From NCBI GenBank assembly GCA_965216695.1, contig OZ244212.1, positions 558,001 through 622,000 on the forward strand: a stretch of DNA of 64,000 nt. The letters run 5' to 3'. A program made the position numbers and the translations under genes. How positions within the stretch are numbered: the first letter of the stretch is position 1; each line of letters begins with the position of its first letter. Below the pieces are notes generated by a model. That model was not told where the DNA came from. It was given only the letters and a program-made list of their open reading frames with translations, and searched no databases. Shown here one piece after another: positions 49,910 through 61,068 of the stretch. Origin of the DNA: G965216695 sp965216695 (GTDB lineage: Bacteria; Pseudomonadota; Gammaproteobacteria; Pseudomonadales; Azotimanducaceae).

Positions 49910-50560
49910 CTACTCGTTGCACAAACTTTGTCGAATACGTTCTTGAATCTCCGACACTGTTCCCACACCTGATACCGTCAGATACTTCAGCGGCGACTCA
50001 CTCGCATACGCTTTATAGAAAACGGTAAGCGGGTGCGTCTGTTCGTGATACACCCTCAAACGTTCGCGTACGGTTTCTTCCTGATCATCGTCACGTTGCA
50101 CCAAAACGTCACCAGTAACGTCGTCGATGCCTTCGCGCTGCGGTGGATTGAATTCTACGTGGTATACACGGCCGGAATCGGCGTGCACACGTCGTCCGCT
50201 TATGCGCCGAACGATTTCATCGTCCGGCACTTCGATCTCGATCACCCGATCGATATCAACATCCGCTTTCACGAGCGCTTGGGCTTGCGGAATCGTGCGG
50301 GGGAAGCCATCAAACAGAAAACCGTTCCCGCAGTCATCCTGATCGATACGATCACGTACGAGATCAATGATGATGTCATCGGATACGAGCGCACCCGAAT
50401 CCATCACTGCCTTAACGCGAAGGCCGAGTTCGCTTTCCGCCGCTATGGCGGCGCGCAACATGTCGCCAGTGGAGATCTGCGGTATAGACAGCATCTCGCA
50501 TACAAACGCCGCTTGCGTCCCCTTCCCCGCTCCCGGCGGTCCCAACAAGATGATCCGCAC
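49910..50560 (-). CDS. adk: Adenylate kinase
   Basis: Converts ATP and AMP to two ADP. The P-loop GPPGAGKGT is at residues 7-15, with STGDMLRAA and GFLFDGFPRT motifs. The LID domain is the long form (SGRRVHADSGRVYHVEFNPP) without zinc cysteines. At 216 residues it is typical for proteobacteria. The 141 bases between it and the histone-like gene are AT-rich and carry no recognisable terminator. Confidence 0.97.
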   Translation of the reverse strand: MRIILLGPPGAGKGTQAAFVCEMLSIPQISTGDMLRAAIAAESELGLRVKAVMDSGALVSDDIIIDLVRDRIDQDDCGNGFLFDGFPRTIPQAQALVKADVDIDRVIEIEVPDDEIVRRISGRRVHADSGRVYHVEFNPPQREGIDDVTGDVLVQRDDDQEETVRERLRVYHEQTHPLTVFYKAYASESPLKYLTVSGVGTVSEIQERIRQSLCNE

Positions 50561-50639
50561 TGTGCCCCCTAATCCAGCTCAATAAAATCAGTACCTTAGA
50601 GATGAAATTCAAAGCCCGCAACCACCACAGAAGCACAGC

Positions 50640-51947
50640 TCACCGCCCGAAAACGGCCAGCGTCTCGAAGTGCGTCGTGTGTGGGAACATGTCTGCAGCG
50701 CGTACCGATTCGAGCCGAAAACCTAAGGCACATAAGCGCTTCGCATCCTTTGCGAACGACTCCGGATCGCAGGACACATACACCAGCGTATGAACGCGCC
50801 GGCCCAACCACGCATCAATCAACGCGCCCGCACCCGATCGCGGCGGGTCGATCACGACCGCGTCATAACGATCGGCATCATCCGGCGGAGGCTGGTGATA
50901 CAGGTCCAATCGCTCGAACTGGGTTCGACGACCGAGACCGTTGGCATACGCATTGAGTCGCGCACGTTCAACGGCCGCGCCGGCCAATTCGAAGCCTGCC
51001 ACCCTACATCCCGCTCTCGCGAGTGGTAATGAAAAGTTGCCGATTCCACAGAACAGGTCAGCCACATACTCTAGGTCACGATCTACGGCGAGCCGGTAGA
51101 GGAGCTGCTGCAGCGTGCGGTTTACCGATGCGTTGACCTGCACGAAATCTGCAGCATGAAAGTGGAACCTCGTCTCGAGTTCGACGAGATCGTACTCCAA
51201 TAGTGCAAGCGGTTGTCCGAAAGGCGCAGCTACCGTCGAGTAGCCGCCGGTTTGCCACCCCACGAGTCCGCCCATACGCTCGCCCTGATCCTGCAACAGC
51301 GCACAATCGGCGATAGACGGTTTCTCGAGCGCGCGCAACACAAACACCGGACCGTCGTTTCCAAGCGCCACTTCAATTTGGGGCACCGATGCGCGAATCG
51401 ACAGCTGCTCAATCGTTTGGCGCAACGGCTCCAGGCAGCGCACGATGTCAGCTTCGAGGATCGAGCAGTGTTGCGCGTCCGATATCCGGCGCGTGAATGT
51501 GGTGCGAAAACCGAGGCGAACGGGGCCGCTACGACCCCATACGCCAAGGCGCGCTTTGCGCCGGTACCCGTGCGTGGGTCCCTCTATCCAGACATCCGGA
51601 GCGGGTGTTGCGACGCCCGCGCACTCCAACAGATCCATAAGCCGCTGCAGCTTCAGTCGCAACTGTTCCTCGTAGCGCACGTGCTGCAGCTGACAACCGC
51701 CGCAGTCCGGAAAATGCGTACACGGAGGCTCTGCGCGTAACGGATGCAGCGCACCGTCGACCGACACGGCAAGCGCCCGCCAGTAACCACGACGCTTGCC
51801 CAGAGGACGCGCATCGACCCGTTCGCCGGGGAGCGCGTTCGCGACGCGCACGTTGCGATGGTCCAAACGTGCGCGAACCATTCCGTCAGCCACGTCAAAA
51901 GCGCTGCCGACCACGCGGATAGGTGAAGCAAGTCGTCGTCTGGCCAA
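50640..51947 (-). CDS. rlmD: 23S rRNA (uracil1939-C5)-methyltransferase RlmD
   Basis: SAM-dependent methyltransferase with an iron-sulfur cluster. An N-terminal TRAM-like domain is followed by the cluster cysteines in CTHFPDCGGCQLQH and a fourth in AQHCSIL. The SAM motif is YVADLFCGIGNFSLPLA, and the catalytic Cys is in LVYVSCDPESFAKDA. It is 435 residues. The first in-frame start is TTG at 51947, and the exact N-terminus is uncertain. In Pseudomonas pdxJ usually follows recO; rlmD takes that place here. Confidence 0.93.
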   Translation of the reverse strand: MARRRLASPIRVVGSAFDVADGMVRARLDHRNVRVANALPGERVDARPLGKRRGYWRALAVSVDGALHPLRAEPPCTHFPDCGGCQLQHVRYEEQLRLKLQRLMDLLECAGVATPAPDVWIEGPTHGYRRKARLGVWGRSGPVRLGFRTTFTRRISDAQHCSILEADIVRCLEPLRQTIEQLSIRASVPQIEVALGNDGPVFVLRALEKPSIADCALLQDQGERMGGLVGWQTGGYSTVAAPFGQPLALLEYDLVELETRFHFHAADFVQVNASVNRTLQQLLYRLAVDRDLEYVADLFCGIGNFSLPLARAGCRVAGFELAGAAVERARLNAYANGLGRRTQFERLDLYHQPPPDDADRYDAVVIDPPRSGAGALIDAWLGRRVHTLVYVSCDPESFAKDAKRLCALGFRLESVRAADMFPHTTHFETLAVFGR

Positions 51948-52003
51948 ATCGCGCGCCTACGCGTTCATAGTTCGACGTGCGCGCAACACCGCGGATCTGT
52001 TCA

Positions 52004-52717
52004 TCATGACCCGGCCGACGCCCGCACCAGCAGCTGACGACTCGCTAGCGGTTTGGGACCCAGCAGCGGAGCCAGGGCATTGCGAAACAGCCGGCGGCTC
52101 CAACGGCGGGTCATCAGGTCGTCGAAGTCATCGGCGGCAATGGCGAGGAGCACGTCGCCCGGTATCGACGCCTTCTCAACGGAACCGTCGTAGCGCACAA
52201 ACCCCCCACCGCCGTGAACCACATACCGTTCGCCTTGCACGATCGCGCGACCGGACACCGACTCGCGTGCAAAATCCATCCCGTATCCCAACTCGTGCAA
52301 CAGAGACTTCTCGAACCGGCGTAGCAGCGGCTCCATGTGATCGTCGGAGGACTCCTGCAGGTCTTCGAGAACGCGGCTCGTCGCGACGAACAACTGCGGA
52401 TGCGCGTCCCACTCACGCGTAAGTCGTTGAATGAGTTCCAGAACGTAGTATCCCGCGGCAACGCGCTGACCCTTGAGTACCGGCGTTCGAGTCGACTCGT
52501 GATTCGACAGCGTGACCAGCGGACCGCGGCCAAACCAGCCCAAACGCATGAACGCAAAACTCTGTAACGCACTACCCCGTTGACGACGACCCCGCGCACC
52601 GCGCACCACTGCACGCATGCGCCCATGGTTGAGCGTGAACGCATCGAGCAGCGCACTCGTTTCCCGATACGGCGTTACACGCAGAACCACTGCTGGTTCG
52701 TCATAGACCCTACTCAT
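52004..52717 (-). CDS. recO: DNA repair protein RecO
   Basis: Loads RecA on SSB-coated DNA in the RecFOR pathway and anneals strands. The 237-residue protein shows an N-terminal OB fold (EPAVVLRVTPYRETSALLDAFTLNHGRMRAVVRGARG) and a helical domain with LRRFEKSLLHELGYGMDF. It overlaps era by 8 bases, as in the usual rnc-era-recO operon. Confidence 0.94.
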   Translation of the reverse strand: MSRVYDEPAVVLRVTPYRETSALLDAFTLNHGRMRAVVRGARGRRQRGSALQSFAFMRLGWFGRGPLVTLSNHESTRTPVLKGQRVAAGYYVLELIQRLTREWDAHPQLFVATSRVLEDLQESSDDHMEPLLRRFEKSLLHELGYGMDFARESVSGRAIVQGERYVVHGGGGFVRYDGSVEKASIPGDVLLAIAADDFDDLMTRRWSRRLFRNALAPLLGPKPLASRQLLVRASAGS

Positions 52718-53594
52718 AGCCTAGCTGATGGAGACTATTCGGATGATTGCTCCAGCCTCGTTTGACCTTGACCCACAACCGCAGCATCACCTGCCGACCC
52801 AACAGGCGTTCTATGTCAGCGCGTGCGTCTTCCCCAATCGACTTGAGCCGTTGTCCGCCCTTGCCGATCACGATGCGTTTCTGACCATCCCGCTCCACAA
52901 ACACGTTCGCAGCAATATCCGTAATCTGCCCCTCATCTCGCCAATACTCCACCACGACGGCAACGCGATGGGGCACTTCGTCGCCGAGCTGGCGGATGAT
53001 CTTCTCGCGAATGATTTCGGAGACCAGACTGCGTTCCGTCTGATCGGTTATCTGGTCGGGGGGAAACAGATGCGCCTGTTCCGGAAGCAGGTTCATCACG
53101 ACGCCGCGCAATGCATCCACGCCTTCGCCAGAGACCGCGCACGTAGGCACGTACTCGGCAAAGGCGTGTCGTGTGCGAAGCCGATCGATGTAAGGGAGCA
53201 GCTGCCGTTTGTCCGCCAGGCGGTCGATCTTATTCGGGACGGCTACCGTGGGGCACTGCGCATTCCGAACGTGTCCTAGGACCACGTCGTCGAGATCATC
53301 CCAACGACCGGCTTCCAGGACCATCACAACGACGTCGACATCAGCAAACACCGACGTAGCACTGCGGACCATATACCGGTTGATCGCCCGCTCCATGTTC
53401 GAGTGTATCCCGGGGGTATCGACATAGATTGCCTGCACATCACCGCTTGTATCGACACCCAGAAGGTTTTGGCGCGTCGTCTGGGGTTTCCGCGACGTAA
53501 TCGCGAGCTTCTGACCAAGAATTCGATTGAGCAACGACGACTTCCCGACATTTGGACGCCCGACAATGGCAACGTACCCGCACCGCTCGCTCAT
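52710..53594 (-). CDS. era: GTPase Era
   Basis: Essential GTPase that binds the 3' end of 16S rRNA in 30S assembly. G1 is GRPNVGKSS at residues 12-20, the G2 region PQTTRQNLLG, G3 DTPG and G4 NKID in VPNKIDRL. The C-terminal KH domain contains VIGKGGQRLKSIGEDAR. It is 294 residues and overlaps rnc by ATGA. Confidence 0.97.
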   Translation of the reverse strand: MSERCGYVAIVGRPNVGKSSLLNRILGQKLAITSRKPQTTRQNLLGVDTSGDVQAIYVDTPGIHSNMERAINRYMVRSATSVFADVDVVVMVLEAGRWDDLDDVVLGHVRNAQCPTVAVPNKIDRLADKRQLLPYIDRLRTRHAFAEYVPTCAVSGEGVDALRGVVMNLLPEQAHLFPPDQITDQTERSLVSEIIREKIIRQLGDEVPHRVAVVVEYWRDEGQITDIAANVFVERDGQKRIVIGKGGQRLKSIGEDARADIERLLGRQVMLRLWVKVKRGWSNHPNSLHQLGYE

Positions 53595-54304
53595 TGTGCA
53601 TCCGCCGCCGTAAGTGCATCGATTGCAGACTGCGCCGCTTGCTTTTCCGCCGCGCGTCGACTTCGGCCGGTGCCCGTGAAGCGCCGGCCACTGTCATCTG
53701 TACGACACTCGACGGTAAATGATCGCTCGTGATCGCGCCCTTCTGTAGAGGTCACCTCGTACGTCGGTAGCGGCTGTCCGCGTGCCTGCAGGTACTCCTG
53801 CAGACGGGTCTTGGCGTCCTTGATCGACTCGACGTCGATACCAGCCAGACGTTCCGCGAAGATCCGGCGAACCACGGCGCGCGCCGCGTCGATACCGCCG
53901 TCCTGGTGCACGGCGCCGATCAGCGATTCGAGCGCGTTGGCAAGTAGTGATTCGCGCGTATGGCCCCCGCTGCGCAGCTCGCCGGCGCCGAGCCGCAGAT
54001 GCGCTCCCAGGCCGATCTCGCGCGCAACGGCAGCCAACGTGCGGCCACGGACGAGGCTTGCGCGGGCCAGCGTGAGCTCTGCTTCGGAGTACGGCGCGTC
54101 CGCGTCGAAAAGTTCGCAGGCAATCAGATAGCCAAGAACGGCGTCGCCCAGGTATTCAAGCCGCTCGTTGTGGGGACGGCCGAAGCTTTTGTGGGTGAGC
54201 GCGCAAACGAGCAACCCCCGATCCGTGAAACGGTACTGAAGCCTCTGCTCGAGCGCGTTACTTATAGACGTAGTCCTTTTTGAACTTGACCACCGCATCC
54301 ACAT
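53591..54304 (-). CDS. rnc: Ribonuclease III
   Basis: Cuts double-stranded RNA in rRNA precursors and mRNAs. The catalytic signature is ERLEYLGDAVLG at residues 47-58. The C-terminal double-stranded RNA-binding domain runs from DAKTRLQEYLQARGQPLPTYEV to the end. ATG codons at 54304 or 54298 lie inside the end of the upstream DUF4845 gene, and no strong ribosome binding site is visible, so translation may be coupled. It is up to 237 residues. Confidence 0.95.
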   Translation of the reverse strand: MWMRWSSSKRTTSISNALEQRLQYRFTDRGLLVCALTHKSFGRPHNERLEYLGDAVLGYLIACELFDADAPYSEAELTLARASLVRGRTLAAVAREIGLGAHLRLGAGELRSGGHTRESLLANALESLIGAVHQDGGIDAARAVVRRIFAERLAGIDVESIKDAKTRLQEYLQARGQPLPTYEVTSTEGRDHERSFTVECRTDDSGRRFTGTGRSRRAAEKQAAQSAIDALTAADAQ

Positions 54305-54623
54305 TATAGGCCATCGGTTCGCGGACTTCGTAGTCCACCGCGATGGTCGTAGTTGCGCGTGTGCGTTCGATATCCATAATCTGGCTTACATTCAGATCGT
54401 TGATGCTGTTGATCTGGAAGCGCTTTTTCAGCGTTTCGCGGATCTCCGCCTTGCGCATGCCATGGACGTCCTGAGTTTTCATGCCCGTCAGTACCGTATC
54501 GATGGTCTGAAACTCCATGTACCGTGGTCCAAGGCGCAGCGCCAGCGTCAATACACCTGCTGCGAGTGCCAGCATGCCCAACCAAACGAAGATTGATGCA
54601 CCGCGTTGTGATTTGATGTTCAA
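54258..54623 (-). CDS. DUF4845 membrane protein
   Basis: A conserved small protein found between lepB and rnc in Pseudomonas-like genomes; its function is unknown. An N-terminal QRGASIFVWLGMLALAAGVLTLAL membrane segment is followed by a soluble domain with RETLKKRFQINSINDL. GGAG lies 6 bases before the TTG at 54623, which is preferred over the TTG at 54629 that abuts the ribosome binding site. It is about 121 residues, and its end overlaps rnc. Confidence 0.85.
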   Translation of the reverse strand: MNIKSQRGASIFVWLGMLALAAGVLTLALRLGPRYMEFQTIDTVLTGMKTQDVHGMRKAEIRETLKKRFQINSINDLNVSQIMDIERTRATTTIAVDYEVREPMAYNVDAVVKFKKDYVYK

Positions 54624-54692
54624 GGCCAACTCCTTCCGCCAGGCAATCCATGCTGCGATCGACTACGCACCGGCCGGGATTGTCGGAAGCTG

Positions 54693-55508
54693 CTACTGCA
54701 ACCACCGATTGCGCGCAAACGTGGGCCAGTTCAACCCCGGTTCTTTATGCACCCAGATCGCGACGGCTTTCCCGACGATGTCGGCTTCGTTCGCGAAGCC
54801 CCACACACGACTGTCTTCGCTGCGGCCACGGTTATCGCCCATCATGAAATAGGCGCCGTCAGGCAGTTCCCACTCGCGCGGCGGTTCGGGACGGCTGTAG
54901 CGATACACGGAGTGCGACTGGCCGTCGATCGTTTCCCTATATTCGCGCACTGGAATGAATCCGCCACCGTAAGGCAGCCGTTCGGTGAACTCGCGCACGA
55001 ACTCGTAGCCAACCCGTTCACCGTTGATGTACAGCGCCTTGTTCTCGTACCGGATTCGGTCTCCTGGCACGCCGATCACCCGTTTGATGAAATAGCGGCT
55101 GTCATGGGGCGGAACGAACACCATGACATCCCCACGCGCAGGTTCACCCACATCGAAGACCTTCGTGCCGATCACGGGTAGCCGAATGCCGTACGCGTAC
55201 TTGTTTACCAGAATGAAATCGCCCACCTGAAGCGTAGGTACCATGGACTCCGATGGAATCTGGTACGGCTCGGCTAGAAAACTCCGCAATACAAGCACCA
55301 GCAGCAGAACCGGAAAGAAAGACTTTGCGTACTCGACCACGACTGGATCGGCCATGGCTTGTTCAACATCGGCTTCCGCGTGGTCGCCACTGCGCAGCGC
55401 ATCTGCGATCGCGACGCGACGGGGTCGGATGAGCAACGCATCAAACGCCCAGATCGCACCGCAGATCAGAACGGCACAGCTTAGGATAAGGGGAAAATCG
55501 AGATCCAT
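54693..55508 (-). CDS. lepB: Signal peptidase I
   Basis: Removes signal peptides from exported proteins at the outer face of the inner membrane. Two N-terminal membrane segments are seen. The catalytic Ser is S88 in IPSESM, the Lys in YFIKRVIGVPGDRI. The C-terminal box reads MGDNRGRSEDSRVWGF, where most relatives have GDNRDNSxDSR. It is 271 residues, 4 bases after lepA. Confidence 0.96.
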   Translation of the reverse strand: MDLDFPLILSCAVLICGAIWAFDALLIRPRRVAIADALRSGDHAEADVEQAMADPVVVEYAKSFFPVLLLVLVLRSFLAEPYQIPSESMVPTLQVGDFILVNKYAYGIRLPVIGTKVFDVGEPARGDVMVFVPPHDSRYFIKRVIGVPGDRIRYENKALYINGERVGYEFVREFTERLPYGGGFIPVREYRETIDGQSHSVYRYSRPEPPREWELPDGAYFMMGDNRGRSEDSRVWGFANEADIVGKAVAIWVHKEPGLNWPTFARNRWLQ

Positions 55509-55512
55509 ATGG

Positions 55513-57306
<1,794 letters not shown>

Positions 57307-57410
57307 GACTGTCGGGCGGAGGCCCCGCCCGTCCTATCTGTATGCGGATTCGAAGCGCGCGAGTGTAGCCCATGCCGGCGGGCAGAGGCGAGCAGCAGCG
57401 CTCGCTTCGA

Positions 57411-58817
57411 TCAATCCTCGGGCACTTTCAACGCCAGAAACGTCGGCGCTTCGCCGCGGAAGATCAGCACCGGAACCGATTTTCCAGCAGGTAGATCGTC
57501 CACCACCTTGCGGAACTCCTCGACATCCTCAATGGCCTTGTTGTCCAGGCGGGTAATCACATCGCCCGCGCGGATTCCCGCCTTCGCACCCGGTCCATCG
57601 CTCGCGACCACGCGCACGCCACCGGGAATATCGAGGCGCTCGGCCAGGCCATCGGGTAGTGGCTCCACGGAAATACCGAGACGCGCCGGGATCGAACCAC
57701 CCGGTGAGCCGGAGGATGCAACCGAACCGTCCAGGTCCGCCAGTTCACCGACATCTACAGTGAGCGTGCGCTGTCGACTTTCGCGCACCACGCGTACCTT
57801 TGCTTTGCTGCCCGCGCGGACGCGGCCAACCAGGTGCGGCAACTCACTGGAGAACTCGATCGGTTCGCCGTCGAAATGTGTGATGATGTCTCCGGGCTTC
57901 AACCCCGCGGCTGCAGCCGGACTGCCGTCGAGCACGCGCGCAACCAGCGCACCCTGCGGTTTATCAAGTCCGAAGCTCTCCGCGAGATCGCGATTGACCT
58001 CCTGAATCACAACACCCAGCCATCCGCGAGAGACTTTGCCGCCGCTCTTCAGCTGGTCCACGACATCCATTGCAACGTCCACCGGGATCGCAAACGAGAC
58101 CCCCATGAACCCGCCGGAATTGGAATAGATCTGGGAATTGATCCCGACGACGTTGCCATCCAGATCGAAAAGCGGTCCGCCGGAGTTGCCCGGGTTGATC
58201 GCCACGTCTGTCTGAATGAAGGGAACGTAGTTCTCACGCTGCTCGGTCGGGAGGCTACGGCCTTTCGCGCTGACGATGCCCGCGGTAACCGAGTGATCGA
58301 AGCCGAAGGGTGAGCCGATCGCGAGGACCCACTCGCCCACTTTCAGAGGTTTGCCACGCTGCAGTTTTACGGTAGGCAACCCGGTGGCTTCTATCCTGAG
58401 CAGAGCGAGGTCGGAGCGCGGATCCGCACCCACCAGTTCAGCCACCAGCTCACGCCGGTCGCTGAGACGCACGACGATCTCGTCCGCGTCGTCCACGACG
58501 TGGTTGTTCGTCAATATGAACCCGTCGGCCGAGATGATGAACCCGGATCCGAGTGACCGGGGTTGCGCGAACGGCTGACCGCGTCGCCCAGGCGGAAAGA
58601 ACCGGCGAAAGAACTCCTCAAGCTCCTCGCTGCCTTCCGGCGTTCGCAAGCGACTCCGCGAATCTGTCCGGACCGTGCTGATGTTGACGACCGCAGGCCG
58701 ATACTTTTCTACGAGCTGAGTGAAATCGGGCAATTGTGCGTGGACGTTGGCGCTCCACGTCAACAGACCGAACAGGAAAGTGGACAGGCCTAAGCGCATG
58801 ATCGATCGGTTCCTCAT
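57411..58817 (-). CDS. mucD: Periplasmic serine protease MucD (DegP/HtrA family)
   Basis: Periplasmic protease-chaperone that restrains sigma-E signalling by clearing misfolded proteins. A signal peptide ending NVHA is followed by a trypsin-like domain with the His in NNHVVDDADEIV, Asp in RSDLALLRIE and Ser in NPGNSGGPLF. Two PDZ domains come after. The ATG at 58817 forms an ATGA overlap with the upstream rseC-like gene. A second ATG at 58799 has GAGGAA 12 bases before it, so either may be used. It is about 468 residues. Confidence 0.95.
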   Translation of the reverse strand: MRNRSIMRLGLSTFLFGLLTWSANVHAQLPDFTQLVEKYRPAVVNISTVRTDSRSRLRTPEGSEELEEFFRRFFPPGRRGQPFAQPRSLGSGFIISADGFILTNNHVVDDADEIVVRLSDRRELVAELVGADPRSDLALLRIEATGLPTVKLQRGKPLKVGEWVLAIGSPFGFDHSVTAGIVSAKGRSLPTEQRENYVPFIQTDVAINPGNSGGPLFDLDGNVVGINSQIYSNSGGFMGVSFAIPVDVAMDVVDQLKSGGKVSRGWLGVVIQEVNRDLAESFGLDKPQGALVARVLDGSPAAAAGLKPGDIITHFDGEPIEFSSELPHLVGRVRAGSKAKVRVVRESRQRTLTVDVGELADLDGSVASSGSPGGSIPARLGISVEPLPDGLAERLDIPGGVRVVASDGPGAKAGIRAGDVITRLDNKAIEDVEEFRKVVDDLPAGKSVPVLIFRGEAPTFLALKVPED

Positions 58818-59308
58818 TGAGATTGAATTGTATGACAAGAAACGGGGGCGATGGTTCTGCAGGACGCGCGCAGCTGTGTGTCGAACCCGACCCGGCTGCG
58901 AATCAGCACGGCCACGTGCAGCGCGGCGATGATTGCAGCGATCACGCCGACAACAGGCATTCGCCAGGTAACAGCCCACGCCAGCATCGCTACCCACACC
59001 AGAGGTACGCCGAATGCGAGCACGCACGCAAACAGCAGACGGCGTTCATCAAGGTCGATCAACAGCCGACTCCCGGGCGGTACCAGGCCACCGCCGACCA
59101 GCGAGGCGCGCGCTTCGTCCCGCAACACGCTGCGACCTCCGGCCGACGACCAGTGCACACCACACAACCGAAAACCATCACCGCAATGCGGACAGACGCT
59201 ACGCACTGTCGTCGCTTCGAGCAAAAGTCCGTCGTCCCGCAGGACCCGCAATTGCGGCAGCGTTAATCTGGACGCGTCGCGCAAACGAACCGAATTCAAA
59301 TCGTTCAT
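58814..59308 (-). CDS. rseC: RseC/MucC-family membrane protein
   Basis: Lies where mucC is found, between mucB and mucD. An N-terminal soluble part contains VCPHCGDGFRLCG, a cysteine cluster as in RseC proteins, then a basic linker. Two membrane segments (LLFACVLAFGVPLVWVAMLAWAV and VVGVIAAIIAALHVAVLI) follow. RseC proteins modulate sigma-E signalling and SoxR reduction. Sequence likeness is weak, and the assignment rests mainly on layout and position. The length is 164 residues. Confidence 0.7.
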   Translation of the reverse strand: MNDLNSVRLRDASRLTLPQLRVLRDDGLLLEATTVRSVCPHCGDGFRLCGVHWSSAGGRSVLRDEARASLVGGGLVPPGSRLLIDLDERRLLFACVLAFGVPLVWVAMLAWAVTWRMPVVGVIAAIIAALHVAVLIRSRVGFDTQLRASCRTIAPVSCHTIQSQ

Positions 59309-59334
59309 GGGGTACCCGTCACGCCAAACGGGCG

Positions 59335-60363
59335 TTATTCGTCGGCAGCGGATTCATCGGCGACGATCGAGCCGGCGATGCGGCGAGCGGTCGGCACCGG
59401 CAACTCGCCCACCACCGTCACTAATTGTTCTGCGCCCGCGCCGCGATCCACCCAGTGGGTCACCGCCACGGTTCCGCCCATACGGCTCTCCATACTGGCG
59501 GCGCCTGCGGGCGGCATCTCTTCGATAAACACCGAGAAAACCGCGAGGCCGTCGGAATACACCAGCGTGCTGATCCCTTTGTTACTCAACGGCGCTCGGC
59601 GGATATCCGCCGATGCCATCGCGTAGCCCGGGGGCAACCACCCGGCGCGCCATCGGGGCGACTCGGAAGCCGGCAAACCGGATTTTTCCTTCGCAAGCTT
59701 CAAGTGCGACACCAGCGATCCCGCCGCGTTCTCAGGTTGTGCGGCCGCGGGGTCCACGTCGTCGCCCAGGCGCAATTGCGTAAACTGAAAGAGTTCCAGA
59801 TTCGCGCCACTCGCGTCGAACATCTCTGAGCGGAGCAGCAATGCACTCTCGGCGTCGAGCCACAAACGGTAGCCGTAGCGATGCTCGTCCCTGGGCTGAA
59901 CCGACAACCTCACCGCCTCGCGTGCGGCTACACGGTCGCGCCCAGCGAGCGACAGTCGGTAGTGATTGGAGATTCGGTCGAAACGCCTCACGAACGCCCG
60001 CGCAAACGGACCCGACGGGATACTCCGCTCCAACTCGATGAGCTCGTCGCCCGGCATCAGAATGCAGCTGACCTCGTCGCCTTTACGCACGACTTCACGC
60101 GGCGCTCCATTGAGATGCACCAGGCGCTCGTGCTGCACGCCATCCAACACCACGTGCACGACCCGCAGCGTAGCCAGATCGGTACCATTGTAGTAGCTGA
60201 ACACACCGTCGTAGTCGCGCGCGACAAACGCGTCGTTCATCGCCGCGAGCCAGTCGCCCGGGGAACGGTCCTCAGCGTACGCCAGCCCGGACCACGCGAG
60301 CACGAACGTCAGCCACCCGCTGAAGACGCGCCGCGGGACACCTATTGTCCGACCTGCTTGCAT
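59335..60363 (-). CDS. rseB: Sigma-E negative regulator RseB/MucB
   Basis: Periplasmic protein that binds the anti-sigma factor and shields it from proteolysis until lipopolysaccharide signals appear. A signal peptide ending LAYA precedes a LolA-like domain (DWLAAMNDAFVARDYDGVFSYYNGTDLATLRVVH) and a smaller C-terminal domain with GWLPPGYAM. It is 342 residues and 4 bases after mucA. Confidence 0.94.
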   Translation of the reverse strand: MQAGRTIGVPRRVFSGWLTFVLAWSGLAYAEDRSPGDWLAAMNDAFVARDYDGVFSYYNGTDLATLRVVHVVLDGVQHERLVHLNGAPREVVRKGDEVSCILMPGDELIELERSIPSGPFARAFVRRFDRISNHYRLSLAGRDRVAAREAVRLSVQPRDEHRYGYRLWLDAESALLLRSEMFDASGANLELFQFTQLRLGDDVDPAAAQPENAAGSLVSHLKLAKEKSGLPASESPRWRAGWLPPGYAMASADIRRAPLSNKGISTLVYSDGLAVFSVFIEEMPPAGAASMESRMGGTVAVTHWVDRGAGAEQLVTVVGELPVPTARRIAGSIVADESAADE

Positions 60364-60367
60364 CCGA

Positions 60368-60985
60368 CTACTTTTCAGTTTGCAGTACCGATTGTTGCTC
60401 CGGGGTTACCACCGGTTGCGCCGCCACGGGCTGATCATAAGTAACCATCTTCACAAAGGGCACGACACCCGGCTGATTCATGGCCCGGTTCTGCACGTGA
60501 TAGAGGATGTACCCATTGGTGCGACGCAGGTCTCCGGGGGACGCCGTACGCGTCAAGCGCAGCTCCGGACCCTGGATCTGTACCGCGTTGGCTGCGAGCT
60601 CTGGAGACGCCGGGGCATCTGGCTCTCGCCCGGTAACGAACAGTACCGCAACCAGCGCTACGCCAGCCGCGACGGCCGTGCTGAGCCATCCAAACCCGAT
60701 TCGTCGCTGGTCGGACCGGGGCTGCATTTCGGCAACCATGGCCACCGCGTCATCTGTCGTATCGGCTGAATCCTCATCCAGCGCGCGCCGAATTCTGGAC
60801 TGCAGATCGCCCGCACTCGCTGCGTGCATTTCGCCCCGAAGCCGTGCACCCACCAGGTGATAGCGATCCCAAGCGCCCTGAAGATCCGGATCCTTGGCAA
60901 CCTCGTCGAGCGCACGACGCAGCTCGAACTCATCCGCCTCGCCGTCCATCAACGCAGAGATCGATTCTTTCAGTTTTTCGGACAT
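60368..60985 (-). CDS. rseA: Anti-sigma-E factor RseA/MucA
   Basis: Membrane-spanning inhibitor of RpoE. The cytoplasmic N-terminus shows KLKESISALMDGEADEFELRRALDEV and the WDRYHLVGARLRGE helix. One membrane segment (GFGWLSTAVAAGVALVAVLFV) is followed by a periplasmic part with YILYHVQNRAMNQPGVVPFVKMVTY, the region recognised by MucB. RseP, encoded 32 kb away in this window, would make the second cut. It is 205 residues. Confidence 0.95.
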   Translation of the reverse strand: MSEKLKESISALMDGEADEFELRRALDEVAKDPDLQGAWDRYHLVGARLRGEMHAASAGDLQSRIRRALDEDSADTTDDAVAMVAEMQPRSDQRRIGFGWLSTAVAAGVALVAVLFVTGREPDAPASPELAANAVQIQGPELRLTRTASPGDLRRTNGYILYHVQNRAMNQPGVVPFVKMVTYDQPVAAQPVVTPEQQSVLQTEK

Positions 60986-61068
60986 GTCACATCCCGCGTA
61001 GTCATACCGCCAAGTGTTCCTTATGACAACAATTTATGGAGACGATTCAATCGGAAACGCTCCTCAAC

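Noticed and set aside
49092..49946. 284-residue hydrophobic plus-strand protein (LAVLRFAVLR repeats)
   Set aside because: It is the complement of the Lys/Ala repeats of the histone-like gene; its apparent hydrophobic repeats are a by-product of that composition.
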